NCBI GenBank assembly: GCA_050250575.1
Contig: JBFWOJ010000012.1
Span: forward strand, 1 to 64,000
Reading direction: 5' to 3'
DNA: 64,000 nucleotides
Source: SHVO01 sp050250575
GTDB taxonomy: Bacteria; Pseudomonadota; Alphaproteobacteria; Rhodospirillales; Rhodospirillaceae
Shown: in pieces, positions 8,402-15,749 of the stretch
Layout: the number at the start of each line of letters is the position of its first letter
Position numbering within the stretch: position 1 is the stretch's first letter
The notes under the pieces: generated by a model
Seen by the model: only the letters and a program-made list of their open reading frames with translations
Databases searched by the model: none
Told to the model about the DNA's origin: nothing
Translations under genes and position numbers: made by a program

Positions 8402-8923
8402 TTAGCACCGCGAAGCGAGCGCACGTTCTTCGGCTCGGATGCGGACGTAAAGCACGGCGGCATTCAGTACGGAGAATAGCGCGGCAATTGCCCATGCGCC
8501 GAAGGCCAGCGGCAAGATCGCGATCTCAAGGACGACCACAAGGTAGTTGGGATGACGCAAATAGCGATAAGGCCCGCGGCGGACCAAAGGTGCGCCGGGC
8601 AGCGAGATTATCCGCGTCGTCCAATAAGGCCCCAGCGTCCAAAGAATCCAGAGGCGCGCAGCCTGCAACACAGCGAAAACCAAAAGCAGACCCAGATCGA
8701 TCCGCCACGCGTGCAAAGTCACCCAGGCGGTGAGGGTCAACAGCCAAGCGGTGTGCAGTGCTACGATGAATGGATAATGCGCCGCGCCCACTTCGATCGC
8801 CCCGTGCCGCTTCAACGCGCGTGTGTTTCGCCTTGCGATCGCGAGCTCACCAAGCCGCTGGCCTGCCACCAGTCCCAGGATCGCATAGGCAAACCATGCC
8901 GGCGCTGCGGTCGATCCCATCAT
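8402..8923 (-). CDS. ICMT-type (YpbQ/BpsB-like) membrane methyltransferase
   Basis: A 173-residue integral membrane protein with about five hydrophobic helices. The isoprenylcysteine carboxyl methyltransferase (ICMT/PEMT) SAM-site motif is visible near residues 110-135: LVRRGPYRYLRHPNYLVVVLE, with the diagnostic RxGxYxxxRHPxY pattern. It lies 3 bases after a type III polyketide synthase gene. The same pairing exists in Bacillus bpsA-bpsB, where the methyltransferase O-methylates the alkylpyrones made by the synthase. I therefore infer methylation of the polyketide made by the neighbour. It is the last gene of the five-gene leftward operon starting at 12300. Confidence 0.85.
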   Translation of the reverse strand: MMGSTAAPAWFAYAILGLVAGQRLGELAIARRNTRALKRHGAIEVGAAHYPFIVALHTAWLLTLTAWVTLHAWRIDLGLLLVFAVLQAARLWILWTLGPYWTTRIISLPGAPLVRRGPYRYLRHPNYLVVVLEIAILPLAFGAWAIAALFSVLNAAVLYVRIRAEERALASRC

Positions 8924-8926
8924 GAA

Positions 8927-10039
8927 CTAGCCCAAATCGAGCAGACACATGGCGGCCGAGAAGCCGGGACCGAGGGCGGTCATCAGGTGGGTGCCCCGCG
9001 CCTTGGCCGCGAGCGTCCGCTCGAGCACCGCGAGGACGGTGACGGCCGACATGTTTCCGTAATCGGCAAGCACCCCGCGCGCATGCTCAAGGCTTCCCGT
9101 GGGCAGTTCGAAAGCCTGTTCGAGCGCTTCCAGGACCTTCTCGCCCCCGGGGTGCACGATCAGGCCGCTGAGATCCGCGCGGGAGAGGCCGCACCTGTGC
9201 AGAAACGCATCGGTGACGGGCCGCAACTGGGTGCGCACCAGGTGGGGAATGCTCCGCGAGAAAATGACGCCAAGACCGTCGTCTTCGACTTTCCATCCCA
9301 TGATATCGCGGGTACCGGGCCAAGTGTGTTCGCCCCAATCAAGGATACGTGCCCGCGATAACGCTCTTTCTTCCGCACCATCGCTGCGCAACAAGATCGC
9401 GGCCGCGCCGTCGCCGAAAATCGCCGTCGCGATGACATTCTGCTTGCTGTCGTCGGCCGCACGAAACGTCAGCCCGCACAGTTCAACGCATAGGAAAAGG
9501 ACCCAGCGGCCCGACATCGCCCGCGCGAGCGCCGCCGCGCGCGACAGACCGACCACGCCGCCGGCGCAACCCAGGCCGAAAACCGGCAGCCGCTGCACCG
9601 AAGGCGACAAACCGAGCGGATCTTGAAGGAGAGAATCCAGGCTCGGGGTCGCAATTCCGGTCGAGGAAACGGTGACAGTCGCGGCGACGTCCCTCGCATC
9701 CACATCTGCTGCACTTAGAGCATGGCGTGACGCGCGCGTCAGCAACGCAAGGGCGTGCTCCTCGTAGAGCCGCATGCGTTCGGGCCAGCCATGTGGCGCG
9801 GCGTACCAGGAAAGCGGGACGCAAGAGTAGCGCTGACGAACGCCTGCATTGCCGTACGCGGAGGACATACGGGCCATCAAATCAGGATTGTGGCCGAAAA
9901 TGCGCCCCGCCCAACGCAATGCTTCTTCCTGCGTAAAGCAGTATTCCGGATACGCTGTCCCGACCGCGGCGATATGGACCGGCGCTTGGTGCCCAGCCGC
10001 GCGGCTCAGCGGAAGAGACGTATCAGTTGCGATGAGCAT
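8927..10039 (-). CDS. Type III polyketide synthase (chalcone/stilbene synthase family)
   Basis: A 370-residue homodimeric-type ketosynthase. The catalytic triad is intact: Cys158 in VFGLGCAGG, His296 in IVHPGGEKVLEAL and Asn329 in DYGNMSAVT. The C-terminal ALGPGFSAAMCLL loop is the family's GPG loop. Bacterial members of this kind extend acyl starters with malonyl-CoA to alkylresorcinols or alkylpyrones; fatty-acyl starters are likely because all neighbours are lipid or membrane proteins, but the product cannot be read from sequence. Its start overlaps the preceding unknown gene by 17 bases, and the ICMT-type methyltransferase follows within 3 bases. Confidence 0.93.
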   Translation of the reverse strand: MLIATDTSLPLSRAAGHQAPVHIAAVGTAYPEYCFTQEEALRWAGRIFGHNPDLMARMSSAYGNAGVRQRYSCVPLSWYAAPHGWPERMRLYEEHALALLTRASRHALSAADVDARDVAATVTVSSTGIATPSLDSLLQDPLGLSPSVQRLPVFGLGCAGGVVGLSRAAALARAMSGRWVLFLCVELCGLTFRAADDSKQNVIATAIFGDGAAAILLRSDGAEERALSRARILDWGEHTWPGTRDIMGWKVEDDGLGVIFSRSIPHLVRTQLRPVTDAFLHRCGLSRADLSGLIVHPGGEKVLEALEQAFELPTGSLEHARGVLADYGNMSAVTVLAVLERTLAAKARGTHLMTALGPGFSAAMCLLDLG

Positions 10040-10508
10040 GGATGTTCAATGCCAGGTGCACATCTTTGGTTCCTGGGGGAAGCGTGCAGGAGATAGGCTC
10101 AGCCTTGGAATCGCAGACGAGATCGCACGGCACGCCGAGGTCCTGCCGGCACGGATTCAATCGTCCGATCAGGAAGTTCACAAGTCCGGGCGCGTCCTCC
10201 CGGACACACGCGCTCCAACTCAGGAACGGCCCGTCGTGCGGCGCGAACGCCGCGAATTCGGGTGTGCGTGCGAGCAGCGTAGCGGCTGCGCCGAGGTCAG
10301 AAGAATAGCCGGCGCGCAGCCATTGGGGACGTACGCCCAAATGCCAAAGGAGATAAAGCCCCTCTTGGCCGGCAAGCGCACGGGCGTCAAAGCCGATCAA
10401 TCGGGGATAGGGTTGCTTCGAAGGCTGCCATGAGAGGGCAGTCGATTTCTGCGGCGTAGCAAGAGCGCCGGCGATCCGCCCAAAAATCCCCGGGCGCTTC
10501 TCCGTCAT
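10023..10508 (-). CDS. Unknown protein in the PKS operon
   Basis: A 161-residue soluble protein I do not recognise. It has no signal peptide or membrane segment and a basic, Pro/Ser-rich first 35 residues. A central pattern GLYLLWHLGVRPQWLRAGYS followed by SDL is faintly reminiscent of a GIY-YIG-like strand pair, but the catalytic residues of that fold are not convincingly present. Four Cys cluster in the C-terminal third. It is wedged between a PAP2 phosphatase (ATGA overlap at 10505-10508) and the type III PKS (17-base overlap), so it is certainly translated with them. Its fixed place suggests a role in the same lipid pathway. Confidence 0.7.
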   Translation of the reverse strand: MTEKRPGIFGRIAGALATPQKSTALSWQPSKQPYPRLIGFDARALAGQEGLYLLWHLGVRPQWLRAGYSSDLGAAATLLARTPEFAAFAPHDGPFLSWSACVREDAPGLVNFLIGRLNPCRQDLGVPCDLVCDSKAEPISCTLPPGTKDVHLALNIHAHRN

Positions 10509-11191
10509 GCGCCCTGGTCCGCATGGCCGCGCAGCAAGAGGCGCGCAAGGAGGGAGTTGACGACGAGGATAAAGGCGCCGGCGAAGACGACATCACTGAG
10601 GAAGTGCGCTCCCTGCACCACCCGGACAAGACCCACTGCGGCCCCGCAAAGAAGCCCGAAGAGGACACCCCGCTGCCGCCATTGCTGCGGCAGGAGAAAA
10701 GCATATGCGGTGAGCCAGAAGGCCAGGGCCGCGTGCCCCGAGACGAAGGCGCAATTGTGCATGCACTCCTGCGCCATCCAGCCCGGCGGGGTGTACGCCG
10801 CTTCGCCTCCGAAAAAAACCGTATCGTTCGGACGCGCCCTTCCCCAATGCGTCTTTAAGACCGTCTCGACGAGGAGTCCGGGCCCCACGGCAAGCGTCGC
10901 GGCAAGAAAAGTCATGCGCGGCGTGGTGATTCCGAGGAACGGCTGGCGAAAAAGGAGACCGGCGATCCACAGCAACAGGCAGAACAGGAAGCTGCCGATG
11001 ATGATCGTCGGCACCGCCTCGCGGACGAACGCCAAAAATGTATGCCGGTCGAGAAAAAATCCGGCGCCTTCCGCATAAAACAGACGGCTAAAGGCAAGAT
11101 CGAGATCGGGCAGAAACATCAGCAGGCATAAAGCGGCCATGGCCCAACGAATCGGATGTTCGCGAATCTCACGCGAAATCAGGACGATCAT
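10505..11191 (-). CDS. PAP2-family membrane lipid phosphatase
   Basis: A 228-residue membrane protein with six predicted helices. The three phosphatase motifs are present in order: KTHWGRARP near residue 130 (K-x6-RP), SGHAAL near residue 170 and RVVQGAHFLSD near residue 205 (R-x5-H-x3-D). PAP2 enzymes remove phosphate from lipid phosphates such as undecaprenyl pyrophosphate, phosphatidate or lipid A. A long CPTPPG-type loop between helices resembles lipid A/UndPP phosphatases, but the substrate is not determined. The ATG at 11191 is 2 bases after the LptG-like stop; an open extension upstream is antisense noise. Confidence 0.87.
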   Translation of the reverse strand: MIVLISREIREHPIRWAMAALCLLMFLPDLDLAFSRLFYAEGAGFFLDRHTFLAFVREAVPTIIIGSFLFCLLLWIAGLLFRQPFLGITTPRMTFLAATLAVGPGLLVETVLKTHWGRARPNDTVFFGGEAAYTPPGWMAQECMHNCAFVSGHAALAFWLTAYAFLLPQQWRQRGVLFGLLCGAAVGLVRVVQGAHFLSDVVFAGAFILVVNSLLARLLLRGHADQGA

Positions 11192-11193
11192 CC

Positions 11194-12300
11194 TCAGCCG
11201 TCCTCGCGATGGAAAAGATAGGCAAGGCCGAGCAATCCGGCGACGGCGGTGGGCGCCCACGCCGCAAGAGCCAGCGGAAGTGTCGCGGACAGGCCCAGGG
11301 CATAGGTAAAGCGGCTGAAGAAGTAGAACAGAAACCCGGTGGCAACCCCGGCGACACCGCGCGCGGTCCATCCGGCAAGGCGCGCATTCGAGGTAAGAAA
11401 AAATACCGCGGCGATGAGCACCATGGCGCAGAGCAGGAACGGCGTGGCCAGCAACGAATGCCAGTACAGCCGGTGCGGCAGCGCGGAGAACCCCGAACTG
11501 CGCGAAAAGCGGATGAATTCAGGCAATTCCCAGAATGAGAGAGTCTCAGGCGGAGCGAAGCTGCTTTCCACCTGTTCGAATGTCAGAGCTGTCGGCAACT
11601 GGAGGGTCTCGCGGAATACCGGAGGACGGCCAGGTTCCATATCCCAAACGTTGCGCAAGTGGAACTGTCCGGCGGCGAGCTGGCCGCCTTCGGCGCTATA
11701 CCGCCCTTCCAGCTTTTCATCGGCGTCGGTCCGAAAGATGGAAACATCGCTGAGGTGAAGCAAGCCGCCGTCCTGCCGCACCGCGGCCGCATGGACCACG
11801 ATACCGCGATTGTCGCGCTCCTCGCGCAGCCACAGTCCTGCCTTGCCGATATTCAGGCTGGCGGCGTTCTTGCGGAGAAGGCTTTGGTCGAGGCGCTGAT
11901 AACTCTCGTACATCGAGGCGGCGAGCGGATCCACCGCCGTAAGGTTCACGACGCCGAGAAGCGCGGCAAGAGCCAGCGCCGGCGCCAGGAACTGCCAGAC
12001 GGACACGCCCGCCGAGCGCATCACCACAAGTTCATGGCTTCGCGACAGCCGGAATAATGCAAACATCATCGCGACCATGACCGTGAACGGAAGGACGGCC
12101 TGCACCGTGTGCGGCATCTTGAGGACCGCCATGCCGAGGACCGTCGCGAAAGCCAAGTTTTCGTCGCCGACCGCACGGCGCATCAATTCGATGGTGTCGA
12201 ACAATAAGATGAGCCCGGCGATCACGGCCAGCAGACCGAAGAACGCCAATATGAACTGCCAACCCAGATAGAGCGAGAGAGTGGGTGCGACGCGCGTCAC
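11194..12300 (-). CDS. LptF/LptG-family LPS transport permease
   Basis: A 368-residue YjgP/YjgQ-family protein. There are three N-terminal membrane helices (residues about 10-115), a periplasmic beta-jellyroll domain (about 125-270) and three C-terminal helices. The family block LKMPHTVQAVLPFTVMVAMMFALFRLSRSHELVVMRSAGVS (residues about 60-100) is clear and closer to LptG than LptF. In the Lpt machine one LptF and one LptG pair with LptB2 to extract lipopolysaccharide. No lptF is beside it, and it instead leads an operon with a PAP2 phosphatase and a type III PKS. It may be the housekeeping LptG or a dedicated paralogue. The start is GTG at 12300; the divergent pduO starts 62 bases away. Confidence 0.87.
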   Translation of the reverse strand: MTRVAPTLSLYLGWQFILAFFGLLAVIAGLILLFDTIELMRRAVGDENLAFATVLGMAVLKMPHTVQAVLPFTVMVAMMFALFRLSRSHELVVMRSAGVSVWQFLAPALALAALLGVVNLTAVDPLAASMYESYQRLDQSLLRKNAASLNIGKAGLWLREERDNRGIVVHAAAVRQDGGLLHLSDVSIFRTDADEKLEGRYSAEGGQLAAGQFHLRNVWDMEPGRPPVFRETLQLPTALTFEQVESSFAPPETLSFWELPEFIRFSRSSGFSALPHRLYWHSLLATPFLLCAMVLIAAVFFLTSNARLAGWTARGVAGVATGFLFYFFSRFTYALGLSATLPLALAAWAPTAVAGLLGLAYLFHREDG

Positions 12301-12362
12301 CGCATATGCCTTTGCAATTCCCAGCGCGCGGAGCGTAACATCGCGGGATAGCGCGGGGAACC

Positions 12363-12932
12363 ATGGTCAAACTGACAAAGATCTACACGCGCGGCGGCGA
12401 CAAGGGCGAAACGTCCCTTGGCGACGGCACGCGCGTAAAAAAACACAATCTCCGCGTTGCAACTTACGGCACCGTCGATGAAGCCAACGCGGCCATCGGC
12501 GTGGCGCGATTGGACGGTGCGAGCGGCGCGGAAGTCGACGCCATGCTTTCGCGTATCCAGAACGACCTGTTCGATCTAGGGGCGGACCTTTGCACACCCA
12601 TCACGCCCGATGAGGGCAAAGCACTGCGCATCGTCGAAGCTCAAGTCGACCGCTTGGAGCGCGAAATCGACGCCATGAATGCGAAGCTTTCGCCCCTGAC
12701 ATCGTTTGTGCTGCCGGGGGGAACAGCGGCCGCGGCAGCACTGCACGTTGCACGCACGATCGTGCGCCGCGCGGAGCGCGACATTGCCGCACTCGCGGAA
12801 CAGGAGGACATCAATCCCGCGGCGCTCAAATACGCCAATCGGCTGTCCGATCACCTGTTCGTACTTTCGCGTTTCATCAACAGGAGACAGGGCGGCGATG
12901 TGCTCTGGGTCCCGGGTGCAAATCGGACCTGA
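12363..12932 (+). CDS. Cob(I)yrinic acid a,c-diamide adenosyltransferase, PduO type
   Basis: A 189-residue ATP:cob(I)alamin adenosyltransferase that makes adenosylcobalamin. Typical PduO blocks are present: KIYTRGGDKGETSLGDGTRV at residues 4-23 (ATP site), YGTVDEANAAIG near residue 35, the FVLPGGT segment near residue 118, and the RRAERD...YANRLSDHLFVLSR helix near residues 135-175. The product is the cofactor of NrdJ, encoded in this window, and of methylmalonyl-CoA mutase. It precedes etfBA and a 3-hydroxyacyl-CoA dehydrogenase on the same strand, a layout recurrent in alphaproteobacteria. Confidence 0.93.
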   Translation: MVKLTKIYTRGGDKGETSLGDGTRVKKHNLRVATYGTVDEANAAIGVARLDGASGAEVDAMLSRIQNDLFDLGADLCTPITPDEGKALRIVEAQVDRLEREIDAMNAKLSPLTSFVLPGGTAAAAALHVARTIVRRAERDIAALAEQEDINPAALKYANRLSDHLFVLSRFINRRQGGDVLWVPGANRT

Positions 12933-13107
12933 GCCTCTGCGAGGCCTGCGTTTTCATTGTTGCGATGCAACATTATTTCGTTTGACACCTCCTGGCCGAC
13001 GAACTAGTTGTCTTGACCCTTCCAAACTGAAAAAACATGTAAATCCGGCCCTTGCCGGGCACCCGCTGGTCATCTTCCAGAGGTTTTCGGGGGAATAGGT
13101 TCAAGCC
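12933..13107 (+). promoter_or_regulatory. Upstream region of etfB with possible promoter
   Basis: A 175-base gap after pduO. A weak GC hairpin (GCCTC/GAGGC) followed by TTTT lies just after the pduO stop. Two TTGAC-type -35 candidates follow (near 12983 and 13014) in a locally AT-rich stretch, suggesting that etfBA-hbd has its own promoter. No operator is recognised. Confidence 0.35.
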
Positions 13108-13860
13108 ATGAAAATACTCGTCGCAGTCAAGCGTGTGGTCGACTTCAACGTCAAAGTGCGCGTCAAAGCGGACAACACCGGCGTCGAACTGGCCAACGTC
13201 AAGATGTCGATGAATCCGTTCGACGAAATCGCCGTCGAAGAAGCCGTCCGCCTGAAGGAAGCCGGAAAGGCGAGCGAAATCGTCGTCGTCAGTATTGGGC
13301 CGGCCGCCGCGCAAGAGACCATTCGTACGGCGCTTGCGATGGGCGGGGACCGCGGGATTCTCGTTCAGACCGACGCCGAAGTGCAACCGCTCGCCGTCGC
13401 GAAGGTCCTGAAGGCGCTGGCAAGCAAGGAAAACCCCAATCTCGTCATTCTCGGCAAACAGGCGATCGACGACGATTCAAACCAGGTCGGCCAGATGCTC
13501 GCGGCGCTCCTGGGCTGGCCACAGGGCACGTTCGCTTCGAAAGTGGCGCTGGAAAGCGACAAGGTCGACGTGACCCGCGAGGTCGACGGCGGTCTCGAGA
13601 CCATCAGCCTCAAGCTGCCCGCGGTCGTCACGACCGACCTGCGCCTCAATGAGCCGCGCTATGCCTCGCTGCCGAACATCATGAAGGCGAAGAAGAAGAC
13701 CATCGAGACGTTGGCGCCGGACACCCTCGGCGTCGATGTCGCGCCTCGCCTCAGCGTCCTCAAAGTGCAGGAACCGCCGAAGCGCCAAGGCGGCGCTAAA
13801 GTTGCCGACGTGGCCGCTTTGATCGACAAACTCCGTAATGAAGCGAAGGTGATCGGATGA
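13108..13860 (+). CDS. etfB: Electron transfer flavoprotein subunit beta
   Basis: A 250-residue ETF beta subunit, which with EtfA carries electrons from acyl-CoA and other dehydrogenases to ETF:quinone oxidoreductase. Recognition blocks are MKILVAVKRVVDFNVKVRVK at the start, KMSMNPFDEIAVEEAVRLKE near residue 35, GKQAIDDDSNQVGQMLAALLGWPQ near residue 115 and the signature VTTDLRLNEPRYASLPNIMKAKKK near residue 170. AMP-binding residues of the family lie in the central blocks. Its stop overlaps the etfA start by four bases (ATGA), ensuring equal translation of the two subunits. Confidence 0.96.
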   Translation: MKILVAVKRVVDFNVKVRVKADNTGVELANVKMSMNPFDEIAVEEAVRLKEAGKASEIVVVSIGPAAAQETIRTALAMGGDRGILVQTDAEVQPLAVAKVLKALASKENPNLVILGKQAIDDDSNQVGQMLAALLGWPQGTFASKVALESDKVDVTREVDGGLETISLKLPAVVTTDLRLNEPRYASLPNIMKAKKKTIETLAPDTLGVDVAPRLSVLKVQEPPKRQGGAKVADVAALIDKLRNEAKVIG

Positions 13861-14786
13861 CCGCTCTCGTCCTTGCCGACCATGACAATGCGAGTCTGAA
13901 GGCGGCGACCCTCAGTGCCGTCACCGCCGCGCAACAGATGGGCGGCGAAATCCATATCCTCGTCGCTGGGCAAGGCTGTGCGGCCGTCGCGCAGGCCGCC
14001 GCCAAGATTCCGGGCATTGCCAAAGTGCTGGTTGCCGACGCGGCTGCATACGCCAATGCACTGGCCGAACCGTTGGCCGCTTTGATCGTCAGCCTGGCCG
14101 GTCCCTACAGCCATCTCGTCGCCCCGGCGACGAGTTCGGGCAAGAACGTGATGCCGCGCGTCGCGGCACTGCTGGATGTTGCCCAGATTTCCGATATCTC
14201 CGCCGTGGTATCGGCCGATACGTTCGTGCGACCGATATATGCCGGCAATGCGCTCGCCACAGTCCAATCCAAAGACGCGAAAAAGGTCGTCACCGTCCGC
14301 GGCTCGACCTTCGACAAGGCGAAGACCGAAGGCGGTTCGGCGCAGGTCGAGAATGCCAATCCGGCGGCCGATCCCGGTGTTTCGACGTTCGTAAGCCAAG
14401 CGCTTTCGAAATCCGAACGTCCCGAACTTACATCGGCGCGCATCGTCGTTTCGGGCGGCCGAGGAATGGGCTCGGGTGAAAACTTCAAATTGATCGAAGC
14501 GCTGGCGGACAAGCTGAACGCCGGTGTCGGGGCCTCGCGAGCTGCCGTCGACGCCGGGTTCGTTCCGAACGACTATCAGGTTGGCCAGACCGGTAAGATC
14601 GTTGCCCCCGAACTCTATATCGCGGTCGGAATTTCAGGCGCGATCCAACACCTTGCCGGCATGAAGGATTCGAAGGTAATCGTTGCCATCAACAAGGATC
14701 CGGAAGCGCCCATCTTCCAAGTGGCCGACTACGGCCTTGTCGGCGACCTGTTTCAGATCGTGCCCGAGCTGACCAAGTCACTCTGA
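13857..14786 (+). CDS. etfA: Electron transfer flavoprotein subunit alpha
   Basis: A 309-residue FAD-binding subunit of ETF. The C-terminal FAD domain shows IVVSGGRGMGSGENFKLIE near residue 198, GASRAAVDAGFVPNDYQVGQTGKIVAPELYIAVGISGAIQHLAGM near residues 222-270, and IVAINKDPEAPIFQVADYGLVGD near residue 280, all signatures of the family. The N-terminal domain is the usual Rossmann-like fold. It is translationally coupled to etfB. A 3-hydroxyacyl-CoA dehydrogenase follows, consistent with fatty-acid or hydroxybutyrate oxidation. Confidence 0.96.
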   Translation: MTALVLADHDNASLKAATLSAVTAAQQMGGEIHILVAGQGCAAVAQAAAKIPGIAKVLVADAAAYANALAEPLAALIVSLAGPYSHLVAPATSSGKNVMPRVAALLDVAQISDISAVVSADTFVRPIYAGNALATVQSKDAKKVVTVRGSTFDKAKTEGGSAQVENANPAADPGVSTFVSQALSKSERPELTSARIVVSGGRGMGSGENFKLIEALADKLNAGVGASRAAVDAGFVPNDYQVGQTGKIVAPELYIAVGISGAIQHLAGMKDSKVIVAINKDPEAPIFQVADYGLVGDLFQIVPELTKSL

Positions 14787-14832
14787 TCGCAAGAGCACGT
14801 CCTTTTTTTGGTTGAGTTGCGGGACGAAAAAG

Positions 14833-15735
14833 ATGACTCCAGCTGCCGCGAAGACGCCCATCGACATTGCCAAAGTCGGCATCATCGGCGCAGGTCAAAT
14901 GGGCGCGGGTATCGCCCACGTTTGCGCCCTCGGCGGATTTGACGTGGTTCTTTCGGACATCAGTCCGGAGCAGCTCAAGAAATGTCTCTCGAACATCGAG
15001 AAGAACATCGCGCGGCAGGTGAACAAAGGCTTCGTCAGCGAAGCGGACAGATCGGCGGCGCTTTCGCGCATCAAGACCGCCGGCGACCCTGCGGCGCTCA
15101 GCGATCGCGATCTGGTCATCGAAGCGGCGACGGAAAACGAAGAGACCAAGAAGAAGATCTTCCGCGAGCTCTGTCCGTCGCTGAAGAAGGATGCGATCCT
15201 CTGCTCCAACACCTCCTCGATTTCCATCACCCGGCTTGCCGCCGTCACCGACCGGCCGGAGCGATTCATGGGGCTGCACTTCATGAATCCTGTGCCGGTG
15301 ATGAAACTGGTGGAACTCATCCGCGGCATCGCCACCGAAGAAGCGACCTTTGCGGCCGTGCGCGTGTTCGCCGAGAAGCTCGGCAAACATACGGTCTCCT
15401 CGGAGGATTTCCCGGCCTTCATCGTCAATCGCATCTTGGTGCCGATGATCAACGAGGCGATCTACACGCTGTATGAAGGCGTGGGCACGGTGAAAGCCAT
15501 CGACAGTGCGATGAAGCTTGGAGCCAATCATCCGATGGGCCCGCTCGAGCTTGCCGACTTCATCGGCCTCGATACCTGCCTTGCGATCATGACGGTGCTG
15601 CACGACGGCCTTGCCGATACGAAATATCGGCCTTGTCCGCTGCTCGCAAAATACGTCGAGGCCGGTTGGCTCGGGCGCAAGACAGGTAAAGGCTTTTACG
15701 ACTATAGTGGGCCCGAACCCGTCCCCACCCGCTGA
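14833..15735 (+). CDS. 3-hydroxybutyryl-CoA / 3-hydroxyacyl-CoA dehydrogenase
   Basis: A 300-residue monofunctional dehydrogenase oxidising 3-hydroxyacyl-CoA with NAD(P). It has the N-terminal dinucleotide fold VGIIGAGQMGAGIAHVCA (residues about 15-32) with an acidic residue ending strand two, the catalytic His in MGLHFMNPVPVMKLVE near residue 148, and the C-terminal helical dimer domain with MGPLELADFIGLD near residue 240. The ATG at 14833 was chosen; a TTG seven codons upstream is also in frame. It matches Hbd/PaaH-type proteins that follow etfBA in many alphaproteobacteria and feed acetoacetyl-CoA or PHB metabolism. Confidence 0.92.
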   Translation: MTPAAAKTPIDIAKVGIIGAGQMGAGIAHVCALGGFDVVLSDISPEQLKKCLSNIEKNIARQVNKGFVSEADRSAALSRIKTAGDPAALSDRDLVIEAATENEETKKKIFRELCPSLKKDAILCSNTSSISITRLAAVTDRPERFMGLHFMNPVPVMKLVELIRGIATEEATFAAVRVFAEKLGKHTVSSEDFPAFIVNRILVPMINEAIYTLYEGVGTVKAIDSAMKLGANHPMGPLELADFIGLDTCLAIMTVLHDGLADTKYRPCPLLAKYVEAGWLGRKTGKGFYDYSGPEPVPTR

Positions 15736-15749
15736 GACCCTCGCCGTCC

